DNA from: Marivivens sp. LCG002
GTDB taxonomy: Bacteria; Pseudomonadota; Alphaproteobacteria; Rhodobacterales; Rhodobacteraceae
DNA: 64,000 bases
Reading direction: 5' to 3'
Assembly: GCF_030264275.1 (NCBI RefSeq)
Contig: NZ_CP127165.1
Coordinates: 1,352,001-1,416,000 of the forward strand
In this document: in pieces, positions 1-8,911 of the stretch
Position numbering within the stretch: position 1 is the stretch's first letter
How the letters are laid out: every line of letters begins with the position of its first letter
Notes under the pieces: generated by a model
Databases searched by the model: none
What the model saw: the letters and a program-made list of their open reading frames with translations, nothing else
What the model was told of the DNA's origin: nothing
Position numbers and translations under genes: made by a program

Positions 1-298
1 CAGAAACGGTGGTGTGATCGACAAAGATCGTGCCTTTGGCCATCGTCGCAAAGGCACCCTCCTTGCCAAGACAGACCGAGCGAAGATCATCATCGTTTCC
101 GACACAGGAAAAGACGATCTCGGCCCCTTTGGCGGCCTCTGACGGAGTCGCCGCAAATGCGCCGCCGTGCTGCTTGGCCCATGCCTCTGCTTTGGAAGTG
201 GTGCGATTATAGACCGTCACCTCGTGCCCTTTGGCCGCCAAGTGGCCTGCCATCGGGTATCCCATCACTCCAAGACCCAGAAACGCTACTTTTGCCAT
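1..298 (-). CDS. NAD(P)-dependent oxidoreductase, 3-hydroxyisobutyrate dehydrogenase-like (N-terminal part)
   Basis: The first 99 residues of a minus-strand gene whose 3' end lies left of the window. The protein opens with a Rossmann nucleotide-binding motif, GLGVMGYPMA, typical of the 3-hydroxyisobutyrate / 6-phosphogluconate dehydrogenase superfamily. The visible part ends in DHTTVS, which matches the substrate-binding signature of that family. Members oxidise beta-hydroxy acids or reduce short aldehyde acids with NAD(P); the exact substrate cannot be read here. The ATG at 296-298 directly precedes the Rossmann strand, so the start is well fixed. It diverges from the acylase gene at 394 across a 95-base gap. 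Confidence 0.85.
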   Translation of the reverse strand, partial: MAKVAFLGLGVMGYPMAGHLAAKGHEVTVYNRTTSKAEAWAKQHGGAFAATPSEAAKGAEIVFSCVGNDDDLRSVCLGKEGAFATMAKGTIFVDHTTVS

Positions 299-393
299 GG
301 GTTCCCCCCTCGCTTTCTTTTTAACTATCGTTTAGCCAGTCGTAACCAGACCCGCTTAGAGGGTAAAGTAGTCCTTGGGAGATACTTTAACAG

Positions 394-2853
394 ATGGCAT
401 TTATCTTTCGCTGGCTCATGCGGATAAGCTCTGCACTTGTCCTTCTTGCGGTCGCACTGTTTCTACTGGCTTATTATTTTGCCTCGCGGTCTCTTCCGGA
501 ATTCAACGCCGAAACCACGGTGGCGGGCATTTCCGCACCTGTCGAGATCGTGCGCGACAACTCCAACGTTCCGCATATTTTCGGCGATACCGACGCCGAC
601 GTCTTTTTCGGCATGGGATATGCCCATGCACAGGACAGGCTTTGGCAGATGACGCTTTTGCGGCGCACGGTCCAAGGGCGTCTGTCCGAACTTTTTGGCG
701 AGCGGACGGTCAAGATCGACACACTTCTACGTCGGTTCGATCTTTATAACCTTGCCGTGTCTTCGGTTGACGCACAGGACGCAGAAACACGCGCCGCACT
801 CGAAGCTTATGCCGCTGGCGTCAATGCGTGGCTGGGCGAAGTGAACAAGGGCGCATTGGGTCGCGGTGCGCCTGAAATGTGGCTCTTCAATCATCCGATT
901 GCGCCGTGGCAACCAGCCGACTCTATCGCGATCATCAAGCTCATGGCGCTTGACCTCAACGGGCAAATCTCGGCCGAAGTGCTGCGCGCGCGCACGTCGC
1001 TCATGCTGCCTGCGGACCGCGTTCAGGACATTCTCCCCGATGCGCCGGGTGAAGGGATCGCCGCGCTGCCCCAATATGCCGAACTTGTGCGCGATGTCCC
1101 AAAATATGCTGCAAACACACGGCAGCCCGACGATCCTCTGTCGCCTGTGTCGAGCTTTGCGCTTGCTGGGGCATCGAATGCGTTTGTCGCCGGACCGACC
1201 CGCTCCGCCACGGGATCGACGATCCTCGCCAATGACCCGCATCTCAAGCTCACCGCGCCGTCGGTCTGGTATCTGGCGCGGCTCGAGATCGAAACTGGCG
1301 GCGTGATCGGGGCGACGATCCCGGGTGTGCCGTTCATCCTTTCGGGACGGAGCAGCAACGTCGGCTGGGGCATCACGTCGGCCTATGTCGATGATCTCGA
1401 TGTCTATCTCGAGGAATTGAACCCCGATAACCCCAACCAATACCGTACGCCGAGCGGCTGGAAGGATTTCGAGCGGCGTGAAAGCATTGTCGCCATCAAG
1501 GATGCACCTGCCCTGACCATCGACCTTCTTTGGACGGAAAACGGGCCTGTGCTCCCTCCCGATCAATACGATCTCGGCACGATCCGCCCTGCTTTGCATG
1601 TGACTTCGGTCAACTGGACCGCACTTGATCCCGCCGACACATCGCTGAGCGCTGCCTACGGGATTATGAAAGCGCGCAATGTCCAAGGCGCGATCACGGC
1701 GGCAGAGGATTATGTCGCCCCAGCGATGAACCTGATGCTGGCCGACCGCAATTCGATTGCAATGCAGACCATGGGCGCCCTGCCCGAGCGCGACGTGAAC
1801 CATCAAAGCAAGGGCCGCTTGCCCACTTATGGATATCTGGCCGAGAACCGCTGGAAGGGTGTCTTCCCTTATGACATCAATCCGCGATACCTCGACCCCG
1901 AAGGCGGGATCATCGGCAACACCAACAACAAGACAATCGACCGCGAATTTCCCTATCACGTGACCTATGACTGGGGCGACACCCAGCGCATCAACCGTTG
2001 GCGCCGCCTCATGCAAAGCCGCGAGGTTCACACCCGCGAAAGCTTTATCGAGGCGCAGCTTGATACCGTCTCATTTACCGCGCGTGCTCTCCTTCCACTG
2101 ATCGGGGCCGATCTGTGGTTTACGGGCGAAGCCGCGGCCGAAGGCAGCATCGAGCGCAAACGTCAGGACGCTTTGGAGCTGCTTGCCGAATGGAACGGCG
2201 AAATGAACGAGCACCAGCCCGAACCGCTCATCTATGCGGCATGGGTGCGCGAGCTGCAGGACCGTTTGATCCGTGACGATCTCGGACCGCTTGCGGACGA
2301 GTTCACCCATGTCGAGCCGCTTTTCATCGAGCGTGTCTATCGCGACATCAGTGGGGCGAGTGCATGGTGTGATGTGGTGCAATCGGCACCGCAGGAAACC
2401 TGCACCGATATTGCGCGTGCCGCATTGGATGATGCGATTGTCTGGATATCCGAGACCTATGGCCCCGACCTTCAATCCCTGCGCTGGGGCGATGCGCATA
2501 TGGCGACCCAGGATCATACGGTTCTCGGGACGACACGCGTCTTGAACTGGTTCGTGAACATCCGCCAATCAACGTCGGGGGGCGACAATACGATGATGCG
2601 TGGCCGCACCAAAGGCACAGGCGCACAGCCCTTCCAGAACGTGCATGCTGCGGGCTATCGCGGGGTCTATGATTTTGCCGATCCCGACAGTTCGGTCTTT
2701 ATCATCTCGACTGGGCAATCGGGGCACCCGCTCTCGCGGTATTATGACGATCAGGGCGAGTTGTGGCGACGCGGCGAATATATCCCGATGTCGCTTGATC
2801 CCGCTCTGGCGCGAGCGGCGGCGGTGGGTATCACGCATCTTCTTCCCGAATAA
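394..2853 (+). CDS. Penicillin acylase family protein (Ntn hydrolase)
   Basis: 819 residues, normal for an unprocessed penicillin/acyl-homoserine-lactone acylase precursor. A hydrophobic segment at about residues 5-30 acts as signal or anchor, so the enzyme should be periplasmic. Family members cut themselves between an alpha and a beta chain, freeing a serine at the beta N-terminus as nucleophile. Here the candidate is Ser261 in GASNAF, followed by the NDPHL block near residue 280. The reaction is hydrolysis of an amide between an acyl chain and an amine or lactone-amine. Whether the substrate is a beta-lactam, an acyl-homoserine lactone or a peptide cannot be told from sequence. It stands alone and ends at a strong terminator. 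Confidence 0.88.
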   Translation: MAFIFRWLMRISSALVLLAVALFLLAYYFASRSLPEFNAETTVAGISAPVEIVRDNSNVPHIFGDTDADVFFGMGYAHAQDRLWQMTLLRRTVQGRLSELFGERTVKIDTLLRRFDLYNLAVSSVDAQDAETRAALEAYAAGVNAWLGEVNKGALGRGAPEMWLFNHPIAPWQPADSIAIIKLMALDLNGQISAEVLRARTSLMLPADRVQDILPDAPGEGIAALPQYAELVRDVPKYAANTRQPDDPLSPVSSFALAGASNAFVAGPTRSATGSTILANDPHLKLTAPSVWYLARLEIETGGVIGATIPGVPFILSGRSSNVGWGITSAYVDDLDVYLEELNPDNPNQYRTPSGWKDFERRESIVAIKDAPALTIDLLWTENGPVLPPDQYDLGTIRPALHVTSVNWTALDPADTSLSAAYGIMKARNVQGAITAAEDYVAPAMNLMLADRNSIAMQTMGALPERDVNHQSKGRLPTYGYLAENRWKGVFPYDINPRYLDPEGGIIGNTNNKTIDREFPYHVTYDWGDTQRINRWRRLMQSREVHTRESFIEAQLDTVSFTARALLPLIGADLWFTGEAAAEGSIERKRQDALELLAEWNGEMNEHQPEPLIYAAWVRELQDRLIRDDLGPLADEFTHVEPLFIERVYRDISGASAWCDVVQSAPQETCTDIARAALDDAIVWISETYGPDLQSLRWGDAHMATQDHTVLGTTRVLNWFVNIRQSTSGGDNTMMRGRTKGTGAQPFQNVHAAGYRGVYDFADPDSSVFIISTGQSGHPLSRYYDDQGELWRRGEYIPMSLDPALARAAAVGITHLLPE

Positions 2854-2855
2854 CA

Positions 2856-2884
2856 AAAAGCCCCGCCATCGAGCGGGGCTTTTC
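2856..2884. terminator. Bidirectional rho-independent terminator
   Basis: An 11-base A/G/C-rich arm at 2856-2866 pairs with 2873-2883 around a 6-base loop. The stem is GC-rich in the middle and flanked by A's on the left and T's on the right, so it can work for both the acylase (plus) and hflX (minus), which converge here. Confidence 0.85.
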
Positions 2885-2901
2885 ATTGAAACGGCATGGG
2901 T

Positions 2902-4173
2902 TCAAAGGCTTTGGAACTTGGCCTTTTGCACGAGGCTCCAAGTCAGGCGGATGTGGAACCCGTCTTCCTTTTGCTCTTCGGTTTCGATCACGCCCTCTTT
3001 GAAAAGCCAAGCGCGCCGTTTGCCGTCGCTATAGGGCACGATGATCGTTTCAGTGACCCGATCAGGACGCAGCTTGGCCGTCACAGCGGCCAAAAGATCC
3101 TCGATCCCTTCGCCCGTGATCGCAGAGATGGCGTGGAGCCCTTCGGTCCGACCTGCCTGAACCAGCATCGCATCGCGCGCCATGTCGTCCATTCGGTCGA
3201 TCTTGTTCCAGACTTCAAGAATGGGCGCGGTATCCGAGACGCCGATCTTGCTCAGGATTTCCATCACATCCTTGGCCTGCTCTTCGGTTTGGCCGTGGCT
3301 GATGTCCCGCACATGCAGGATCAGATCGGCATCAAGCACTTCTTCGAGCGTCGCACGGAAAGCAGCCACAAGCTCGGTCGGAAGATCCGAGATAAAGCCC
3401 ACAGTGTCCGAGAGAATGATTTCTTCGCCTTGGGGCAACTGGATGCGCCGCATGGTCGGATCAAGCGTAGCGAAAAGCATGTCCTTGGCAAAGACATCCG
3501 CGCCCGTCAGACGGTTGAAAAGCGTCGATTTGCCCGCGTTGGTATAGCCGACAAGCGCAACGATAGGAAAAGGCACCTTGGCACGAGCGGCGCGGTGGAG
3601 TGTGCGGGTGCGCACCACCTTATCAAGTTGGCGGCGCAGACGGACGAGCTGGTCGTCGATGGCGCGGCGGTCGGCTTCGATCTGGGTTTCCCCAGGGCCG
3701 CCGACAAAGCCAAGACCGCCTCTTTGGCGTTCAAGGTGGGTCCAAGCGCGGACAAGGCGCGTGCGCTGATAGGAAAGCGCCGCCATCTCGACCTGAAGCA
3801 CACCTTCGCGCGTGCGGGCCCGATCCGAGAAAATCTCGAGGATCAGCCCCGTGCGATCGAGAAGTTTGACGTCCCAGTCTTTTTCGAGGTTGCGCTGTTG
3901 AACGGGCGAGACATGGCCATCGACCAACACAAGCTCGATTTCGTTTTCTTTGAAACGGGCCTTGAGCTCTTCGATCTTGCCCGATCCAAAGAGATGCCCC
4001 GGCTGAACCTTGGGAAGCGGGACGATTTCGGACCCGATCACCTCGAGTTCCGGGAGCGCCGCGGACAAAGACACAGCCTCTTCGAGCGCAGGACCGGCGG
4101 CTCTGCGGTTGCGGTCGGCTTTGATGTCCGGGTGGAGCACCCAGGCCCGCGTTGCGGGCCTGTCAGTTTCCAT
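2902..4173 (-). CDS. hflX: GTPase HflX
   Basis: 423 residues. The N-terminal HflX domain carries the glycine-rich signature GFVGGPGETQIE at about 155-166. The GTPase domain follows, with a P-loop GYTNAGKS at 209-216, a DTVGF switch II and an NKID specificity motif. HflX binds the 50S subunit and splits stalled ribosomes under stress. It lies 2 bases downstream of hfq in the same direction, the classical hfq-hflX pair, and is the last gene of the minus-strand run before the terminator at 2856. The ATG immediately after hfq is the natural start. Confidence 0.95.
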   Translation of the reverse strand: METDRPATRAWVLHPDIKADRNRRAAGPALEEAVSLSAALPELEVIGSEIVPLPKVQPGHLFGSGKIEELKARFKENEIELVLVDGHVSPVQQRNLEKDWDVKLLDRTGLILEIFSDRARTREGVLQVEMAALSYQRTRLVRAWTHLERQRGGLGFVGGPGETQIEADRRAIDDQLVRLRRQLDKVVRTRTLHRAARAKVPFPIVALVGYTNAGKSTLFNRLTGADVFAKDMLFATLDPTMRRIQLPQGEEIILSDTVGFISDLPTELVAAFRATLEEVLDADLILHVRDISHGQTEEQAKDVMEILSKIGVSDTAPILEVWNKIDRMDDMARDAMLVQAGRTEGLHAISAITGEGIEDLLAAVTAKLRPDRVTETIIVPYSDGKRRAWLFKEGVIETEEQKEDGFHIRLTWSLVQKAKFQSL

Positions 4174-4175
4174 GA

Positions 4176-4409
4176 TTACTCTTCGCCATCATAAAGGTTG
4201 ATCGGCTGGGCCGGCATGATCGTCGAGATCGCGCTCTTGTAGACAAGCTGGGATTGACCGTCGCGGCGCAGCAGAACGCAGAAACTATCGAACCAGGTGA
4301 TAACACCCTGAAGTTTCACCCCGTTGACCAGAAAGATCGTGACCGGAACCTTGGTTTTACGGACGTGGTTGAGAAACGCGTCCTGAAGGTTCTGTTTGTC
4401 AGCCGCCAT
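4176..4409 (-). CDS. hfq: RNA chaperone Hfq
   Basis: 77 residues, the short alphaproteobacterial form without an extended tail. Hfq forms a hexameric ring that pairs small RNAs with mRNAs. The N-terminal QNLQDAFLN helix and the Sm1 core [15 protein letters not shown] are intact. The Sm2 signature, usually YKHAIST, reads YKSAIST here: Ser59 replaces the near-invariant histidine of the proximal, U-binding face (His57 in E. coli numbering). The gene is followed two bases later by hflX. A candidate promoter lies directly upstream, so it can be expressed apart from trkH. Confidence 0.97.
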   Translation of the reverse strand: MAADKQNLQDAFLNHVRKTKVPVTIFLVNGVKLQGVITWFDSFCVLLRRDGQSQLVYKSAISTIMPAQPINLYDGEE

Positions 4410-4423
4410 GGCTTATGCCCCTT

Positions 4424-4451
4424 TTGTTATTGTGACCGATAATCCGGTCAA
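4424..4451 (-). promoter_or_regulatory. Candidate sigma70-type promoter for hfq-hflX
   Basis: Read on the minus strand: TTGACC (4451-4446), a 16-base spacer, then TAACAA (4429-4424). It would start transcription about 8 bases upstream of the hfq ATG region. The -35 is good, the -10 weak; inferred from sequence only. Confidence 0.35.
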
Positions 4452-4536
4452 TGTGATTACACGTGGAGTATGTAGAACGAATCCAAGAGTTTCCAGCCCC
4501 AAAATAAACCTATGCGTCGGCTGTTGAACCTCGGGC

Positions 4537-6060
4537 TCAATTTCTCCAGAAATCGGGATTGAGAAGCGCGATGATCGCAAGCGCCTCGAGCCGTCCAAGA
4601 ACCATGGCCGAGGCCACGATAAACTTCGAAATGTCCCGCAATCCCGAGAGTGAAATCGGGTCCTCGGCTGCGATATCAAGAATGGGGCCCGTGGTGGACA
4701 GGGCCGACACCGCAATCACAAGCGAGTTTTCGAACTGCACCCCCGTGAGGGCCAGCGCGGTCACAACACCGATGATGGAGAGTGCAAAAATCATGAAAAA
4801 GATCCAAGCGACAAACGCGCCCGATCTTCGGATCTGCCGCGCCTCGCTCCCTGCACCGCCAAGCGAGGACGGGTGGACCAGCATTTCAAGTTCCCGCTCG
4901 GAGTGACGGAAAAGAGCATAGACGCGCAGAAGCTTCACACCCCCTGCCGTCGTTGCGATGCCGCCCCCGATCAAAGCAAGCCCGATCAACGCAAGACCGG
5001 GCGTGTTCAAATGGGACCAGCTCGACGTTTCCGTCCAATAGCGCGATTCAAACCCCGTAGTCGTCAGGAAAGACAAAGAGGTGAAAATCCCGCCCCATAG
5101 CGCATGGATCGCAGCGATGAACGAGGACTCCTCGCCTCGGCCCTCGAAGACACCGATGAAGTGACGCAAGAACAAACCGCCCGCGACCATCGAGATCAGA
5201 GCCACGGCCATTTTGACTTCGGGATCGCGAAGCAAGGGACTGCGCTCTTCTCCGATCAGACCGCGACTGAAAGTCAGGCGCGAAATGGCAAAGGCAAAGA
5301 CGACAAAGATGAATACCTCGCCGATGAACCCGCCCCGCGACCAGTAAAGGCCACCGATGGGGGAAATCCCCGATGTCGAAACTGTTGCCATGGCGTGGGT
5401 CAGGGCCACAAAGCTCCGATCCCCCGCGATCAAAAGCCCGACCCAGAGCGCAAGCGTGATCCCGAGATAGATCGGACCGAGTTTGAGCGCAAAGCGCGTG
5501 AACCGCTCGGATGGGTCCGCAATCCGTGAAATCTGGCTCAGGTTGCGCCCCGTGCCCGCGACGCCCGACGAACGCACTTCGAACCCGCCGAGGTTCATCG
5601 GCGCAAGGATCGCAAAGGCGGCGACCCACATGAAATAACCGCCCATCCACCCAACGATCGACCGCCAAAGATGCAGCGATACATTCAGCCGCCACGGGTT
5701 ATCGAACAGCGTCGCCCCTGTGGTCGTCAGGCAAGACACCATCTCGATCCAGGCATCGAGAAAACTGATCCGCCCGTGGGCCTCATAGAACGGAAAGGCG
5801 AGCATGAGGGGCAGCGCTGCAAAGGTGGCGACAAGCGTCAGCAACTGGTTGCGGGCCTGATGGCGCCCGAAACCGCGCCCGTCCATCGCTATCGCGATCA
5901 TGGCGGTCACGAAAAAGAAGGCCACAGCGCTATAGAAAAACGGCCGACTGACGCGGAAATTCCCCAAAGACAGCGCATGGAGCGACGGCAAAAGCATCAA
6001 AAGCGAGGCCAGCCCCATCAAGAGCACAAAGAGCGGCTGCTTTGTGATACGTGCGAACAT
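4537..6060 (-). CDS. trkH: Potassium uptake protein TrkH
   Basis: 507 residues with about ten hydrophobic segments. TrkH is the K+-translocating membrane subunit, built of four pore-loop repeats. All four filter loops with their glycine are visible: TTTGAT, STSGIS, TTTGFE and STTGPI. The gene starts at the ATG at 6058-6060, which shares one base with the trkA stop (TGATG), so the two are translationally coupled. An in-frame ATG 21 codons upstream lies inside trkA and adds a non-membrane extension, so I rejected it. TrkA, its cytoplasmic gating ring, is directly upstream. Confidence 0.94.
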   Translation of the reverse strand: MFARITKQPLFVLLMGLASLLMLLPSLHALSLGNFRVSRPFFYSAVAFFFVTAMIAIAMDGRGFGRHQARNQLLTLVATFAALPLMLAFPFYEAHGRISFLDAWIEMVSCLTTTGATLFDNPWRLNVSLHLWRSIVGWMGGYFMWVAAFAILAPMNLGGFEVRSSGVAGTGRNLSQISRIADPSERFTRFALKLGPIYLGITLALWVGLLIAGDRSFVALTHAMATVSTSGISPIGGLYWSRGGFIGEVFIFVVFAFAISRLTFSRGLIGEERSPLLRDPEVKMAVALISMVAGGLFLRHFIGVFEGRGEESSFIAAIHALWGGIFTSLSFLTTTGFESRYWTETSSWSHLNTPGLALIGLALIGGGIATTAGGVKLLRVYALFRHSERELEMLVHPSSLGGAGSEARQIRRSGAFVAWIFFMIFALSIIGVVTALALTGVQFENSLVIAVSALSTTGPILDIAAEDPISLSGLRDISKFIVASAMVLGRLEALAIIALLNPDFWRN

Positions 6061-7436
6061 CAGAAGAAATCGATGGAAACTTGGAGCAATCGTTCGACTT
6101 CGGGCACATCGGCAGACATGCAAAAGAGCACGAGAATGTCGTTTTCTTCGATACGGGTCGAGCCGTCGGGTTTGATAAGCTGGCCGTCTTTCATCACGCC
6201 GCCCACAAGCACGCCTTCGGGAAAGGGAATGTCGCGGATGCGCTCGCCTGCAATCGGCGAGGTGCCCAGAACCTGCGCTTCGATCATTTCCGCTTCGGCG
6301 TCACCGATGGAATAGACCCCGCGCACTTTGCCGTGGCGGATATGGCGTAGGATCGACGAAACCGTTGTGGCGCGCGGGTTGAGATAGGCGTCGATGTCGA
6401 GCGGTCCCATCAAGGGCGTGAGGGTCGGATCGTTGGTCAGGCAAATGCTCATCTTGGCGCCCATCTGCTTGGCACGCACCGAGACGAGCATGTTCGTCTT
6501 GTCGTCGTCCGTCAGCGCCAGAACCACATCGGCGCTCGCGACATTGGCTTCGTCAAGGAGCGAAGCGCTAAGCCCGTCCCCGTGAAGAACGATTGTCCGC
6601 TCGAGCGCATCGGCTGCAACTTCGGCGCGCTTGCGGTCGCGTTCGATGACTTTGACGCGCACCCGCTCGGGCTGGCTTTCGAGTGCTTTTGCCACAAAGA
6701 GACCGACATTGCCGCCCCCGATGATGACGACCCGTTCAAGACGGCGGGTTTCCTTGCCGAAAATCTCCATCGTGCGGTTGATGTCTTCGGTCTTGGCAAA
6801 GACGTAACAATCATCCCCGACAAAAATCTGATCCCCCGGAGCGGGAGCAAAGAGCGTCCCGTCACGGCGGATGCCGACCACGATCGCCTGAAGCGTCGAG
6901 AACAGATCGGTAAGCTGTCTGAGCGGCGTATTCACCACGGGACAGTTTTCGTCGATTTTGATCCCCAAAAGATGCCCGCGCCCGTCGAGGAAGCTTTCGG
7001 TATCAAAGGCCGAGGGCGATTTGATCCGCTGGAGCGCCGCTTCGGCAACTTCGCGCTCGGGCGAAATTTTGACGTCGATCGGCATGTGATCGCGGCGATA
7101 GAGATCGGAATAAGAGGAGTCGAGATAGGCTTGGGACCTCAGTCGCGCGATCTTGCGCTGGATCGAAAAGACCGAATGGGCGACTTGGCATGTGACCATG
7201 TTCACCTCGTCCGAATGGGTGGCGGCGATGATCATATCGGCGTCCCGCGCCCCTGCCCGATCAAGCACCTCTGGGTAAGAGGCGTGCCCCGTGATGCCGT
7301 TGACATCGAGCGTTTCGGTCGCGCGAAGAATGAGTTCGGGGTTGTTGTCCACAACCGTCACGTCGTTCCGCTCGCTGGAAAGATGTCGCGCGATTTGCCA
7401 GCCGACCTGACCTGCGCCGCAAATGATGACCTTCAT
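6060..7436 (-). CDS. trkA: Trk system potassium transporter TrkA
   Basis: 458 residues made of two RCK/TrkA-N units, each with a Rossmann motif (GAGQVG at the N-terminus and GGGNVG near residue 228) and a TrkA-C lobe. It binds NAD(H) and nucleotides and gates TrkH at the inner face of the membrane. The start is set at the ATG at 7434-7436 because MKVIICGAG begins the first beta strand; an in-frame ATG 13 codons upstream adds unrelated residues. Its position just after ntrX is conserved in alphaproteobacteria, linking K+ uptake to the NtrYX operon. Confidence 0.95.
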   Translation of the reverse strand: MKVIICGAGQVGWQIARHLSSERNDVTVVDNNPELILRATETLDVNGITGHASYPEVLDRAGARDADMIIAATHSDEVNMVTCQVAHSVFSIQRKIARLRSQAYLDSSYSDLYRRDHMPIDVKISPEREVAEAALQRIKSPSAFDTESFLDGRGHLLGIKIDENCPVVNTPLRQLTDLFSTLQAIVVGIRRDGTLFAPAPGDQIFVGDDCYVFAKTEDINRTMEIFGKETRRLERVVIIGGGNVGLFVAKALESQPERVRVKVIERDRKRAEVAADALERTIVLHGDGLSASLLDEANVASADVVLALTDDDKTNMLVSVRAKQMGAKMSICLTNDPTLTPLMGPLDIDAYLNPRATTVSSILRHIRHGKVRGVYSIGDAEAEMIEAQVLGTSPIAGERIRDIPFPEGVLVGGVMKDGQLIKPDGSTRIEENDILVLFCMSADVPEVERLLQVSIDFF

Positions 7437-7506
7437 TTCGGGTCCTCGTAACCTGCTTTGTATGATGTCTTGCACGGGTTGAGGGGGGCGTCAATCGCCG
7501 CCGCCC

Positions 7507-8904
7507 TCATTCCTCTTCGATATAGGCCACTCTGCCGCCCGCTTTGTTGGTGGTCACCACCCCGAGCGACTTGAGTTTGCGATGCAAGGCAGAGCGCTCC
7601 ATCCCCACAAAGGACGCCGTGCGGCTGATATTGCCACCAAAGCGGTTGATCTGTGTCAGAAGATACTCGCGTTCAAAGAGTTCGCGCGCCTCGCGCAGCG
7701 GAAGCGTCGCCAGCGCATTGGACAAAACAATGCGTCCGTCGTCGCTCGCCTTTTCTTCGTTCTGCGGAAGCTCTTTGGCGGCTATCGGCCCTGTGCCGTC
7801 CCCAAGGATGAGCACCCGCTCGATCACATTCTTGAGCTGACGCACATTCCCCGGCCAGATCATCGTCTGGAGCAAGGCGCGGGCATCCTCTGCCAACTCG
7901 CGCAGCGGAAGACCTTGGGTCTTGTTGAAGGAGGCGATGAAATGTTCGGCAAGAAGCGGAATATCCTCGCGGCGCTCTTCAAGGCTTGGAACAGCAATCG
8001 GGACAACATTCAAACGATGATAGAGCTCCTGACGGAAGTTGCCTGCTTCAATCTCGCTCTCCAAGTCTTTGTTCGTGCTGGAAATAACGCGAAGATCAAC
8101 CTGAATTTTATCATTCCCGCCGACACGGGTGAACTTTTGGTCCACCAATACCCGAAGGATTTTCGACTGGGTGCCAAGCGGCATATCGGCGATCTCTTCA
8201 AAATAGATCACTCCGCCGTTCGCTTCTTCAAGGAGACCCTTCTCAACGCCGTTCTCGCGGCTTTCGCGCCCGAACAAAACCTCTTCCATGCGGTCGGGTT
8301 CTACCGATGCCGAAGACACAAGCACGAATGGCGCAGAGGCGCGGTTCGAGTTGGCGTGCACGTAACGCGCGGCGATTTCCTTGCCGCACCCCGGGGAACC
8401 TGTGAGCATCACGCGCCCGTTGGTTTTCGTAACCTTGTCCAATTGGGACTTGAGATTGCGGAAAGCCGCGCTGTCGCCGATCATTTCGGAGACACCCACA
8501 TCGCTTTTCTTCAGCTCTTGGTTTTCGCGGCGCAGGCGAGAGGTTTCCATCGCGCGGCGGATTACCACCAAAAGCTGGTCGATGTTGAAGGGCTTTTCGA
8601 TAAAGTCGTAGGCCCCCTGCTTGATCGCTGCGACGGCAATCTCGATATTTCCGTGACCCGAGATGATTACGATCGGCACTTCGGGATGCTCGCGCTTGAC
8701 CTTCTTGAGAATGTCGATCCCGTCCATATGGCTGTCTTTCAGCCAGATATCGAGGATCATCAGAGCGGGAACCTCGCTCTCGATCGCCGCCATACACTCG
8801 TCGGCATTGCCCGCAAGCCGCGTGGCAAACCCTTCATCCTGAAGGATATCCGAAATCAGCTCGCGAATGTCGCGCTCGTCATCGGTAATCAGAATATCGC
8901 CCAT
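7507..8904 (-). CDS. ntrX: Response regulator NtrX (no GAFTGA motif)
   Basis: 465 residues: a receiver domain with phospho-acceptor Asp52 (LDIW), an AAA+ domain with Walker A GSPGCGKE, and a C-terminal Fis-type HTH (ISRTASFVGMERSALHRKL). It is the partner of the membrane kinase NtrY. Two features depart from sigma54 activators: the GAFTGA loop is absent, with LFGRESRENG leading straight to EEANGG, and the Walker B aspartate is replaced, reading YFEEIAD. It therefore probably works as a DNA-binding regulator at sigma70 promoters. The ATG at 8902-8904 was chosen for its GAGG ribosome site; it lies 7 bases after ntrY. Confidence 0.94.
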   Translation of the reverse strand: MGDILITDDERDIRELISDILQDEGFATRLAGNADECMAAIESEVPALMILDIWLKDSHMDGIDILKKVKREHPEVPIVIISGHGNIEIAVAAIKQGAYDFIEKPFNIDQLLVVIRRAMETSRLRRENQELKKSDVGVSEMIGDSAAFRNLKSQLDKVTKTNGRVMLTGSPGCGKEIAARYVHANSNRASAPFVLVSSASVEPDRMEEVLFGRESRENGVEKGLLEEANGGVIYFEEIADMPLGTQSKILRVLVDQKFTRVGGNDKIQVDLRVISSTNKDLESEIEAGNFRQELYHRLNVVPIAVPSLEERREDIPLLAEHFIASFNKTQGLPLRELAEDARALLQTMIWPGNVRQLKNVIERVLILGDGTGPIAAKELPQNEEKASDDGRIVLSNALATLPLREARELFEREYLLTQINRFGGNISRTASFVGMERSALHRKLKSLGVVTTNKAGGRVAYIEEE

Positions 8905-8911
8905 AACATCC

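Noticed and set aside
727-2031. 434-codon minus-strand frame in the acylase gene
   Set aside because: Composition is Arg/His-rich as expected for an antisense shadow; the plus-strand acylase is well supported.
2896-4194. 432-codon plus-strand frame opposite hflX
   Set aside because: Exact antisense of a conserved GTPase gene, without recognisable domain.
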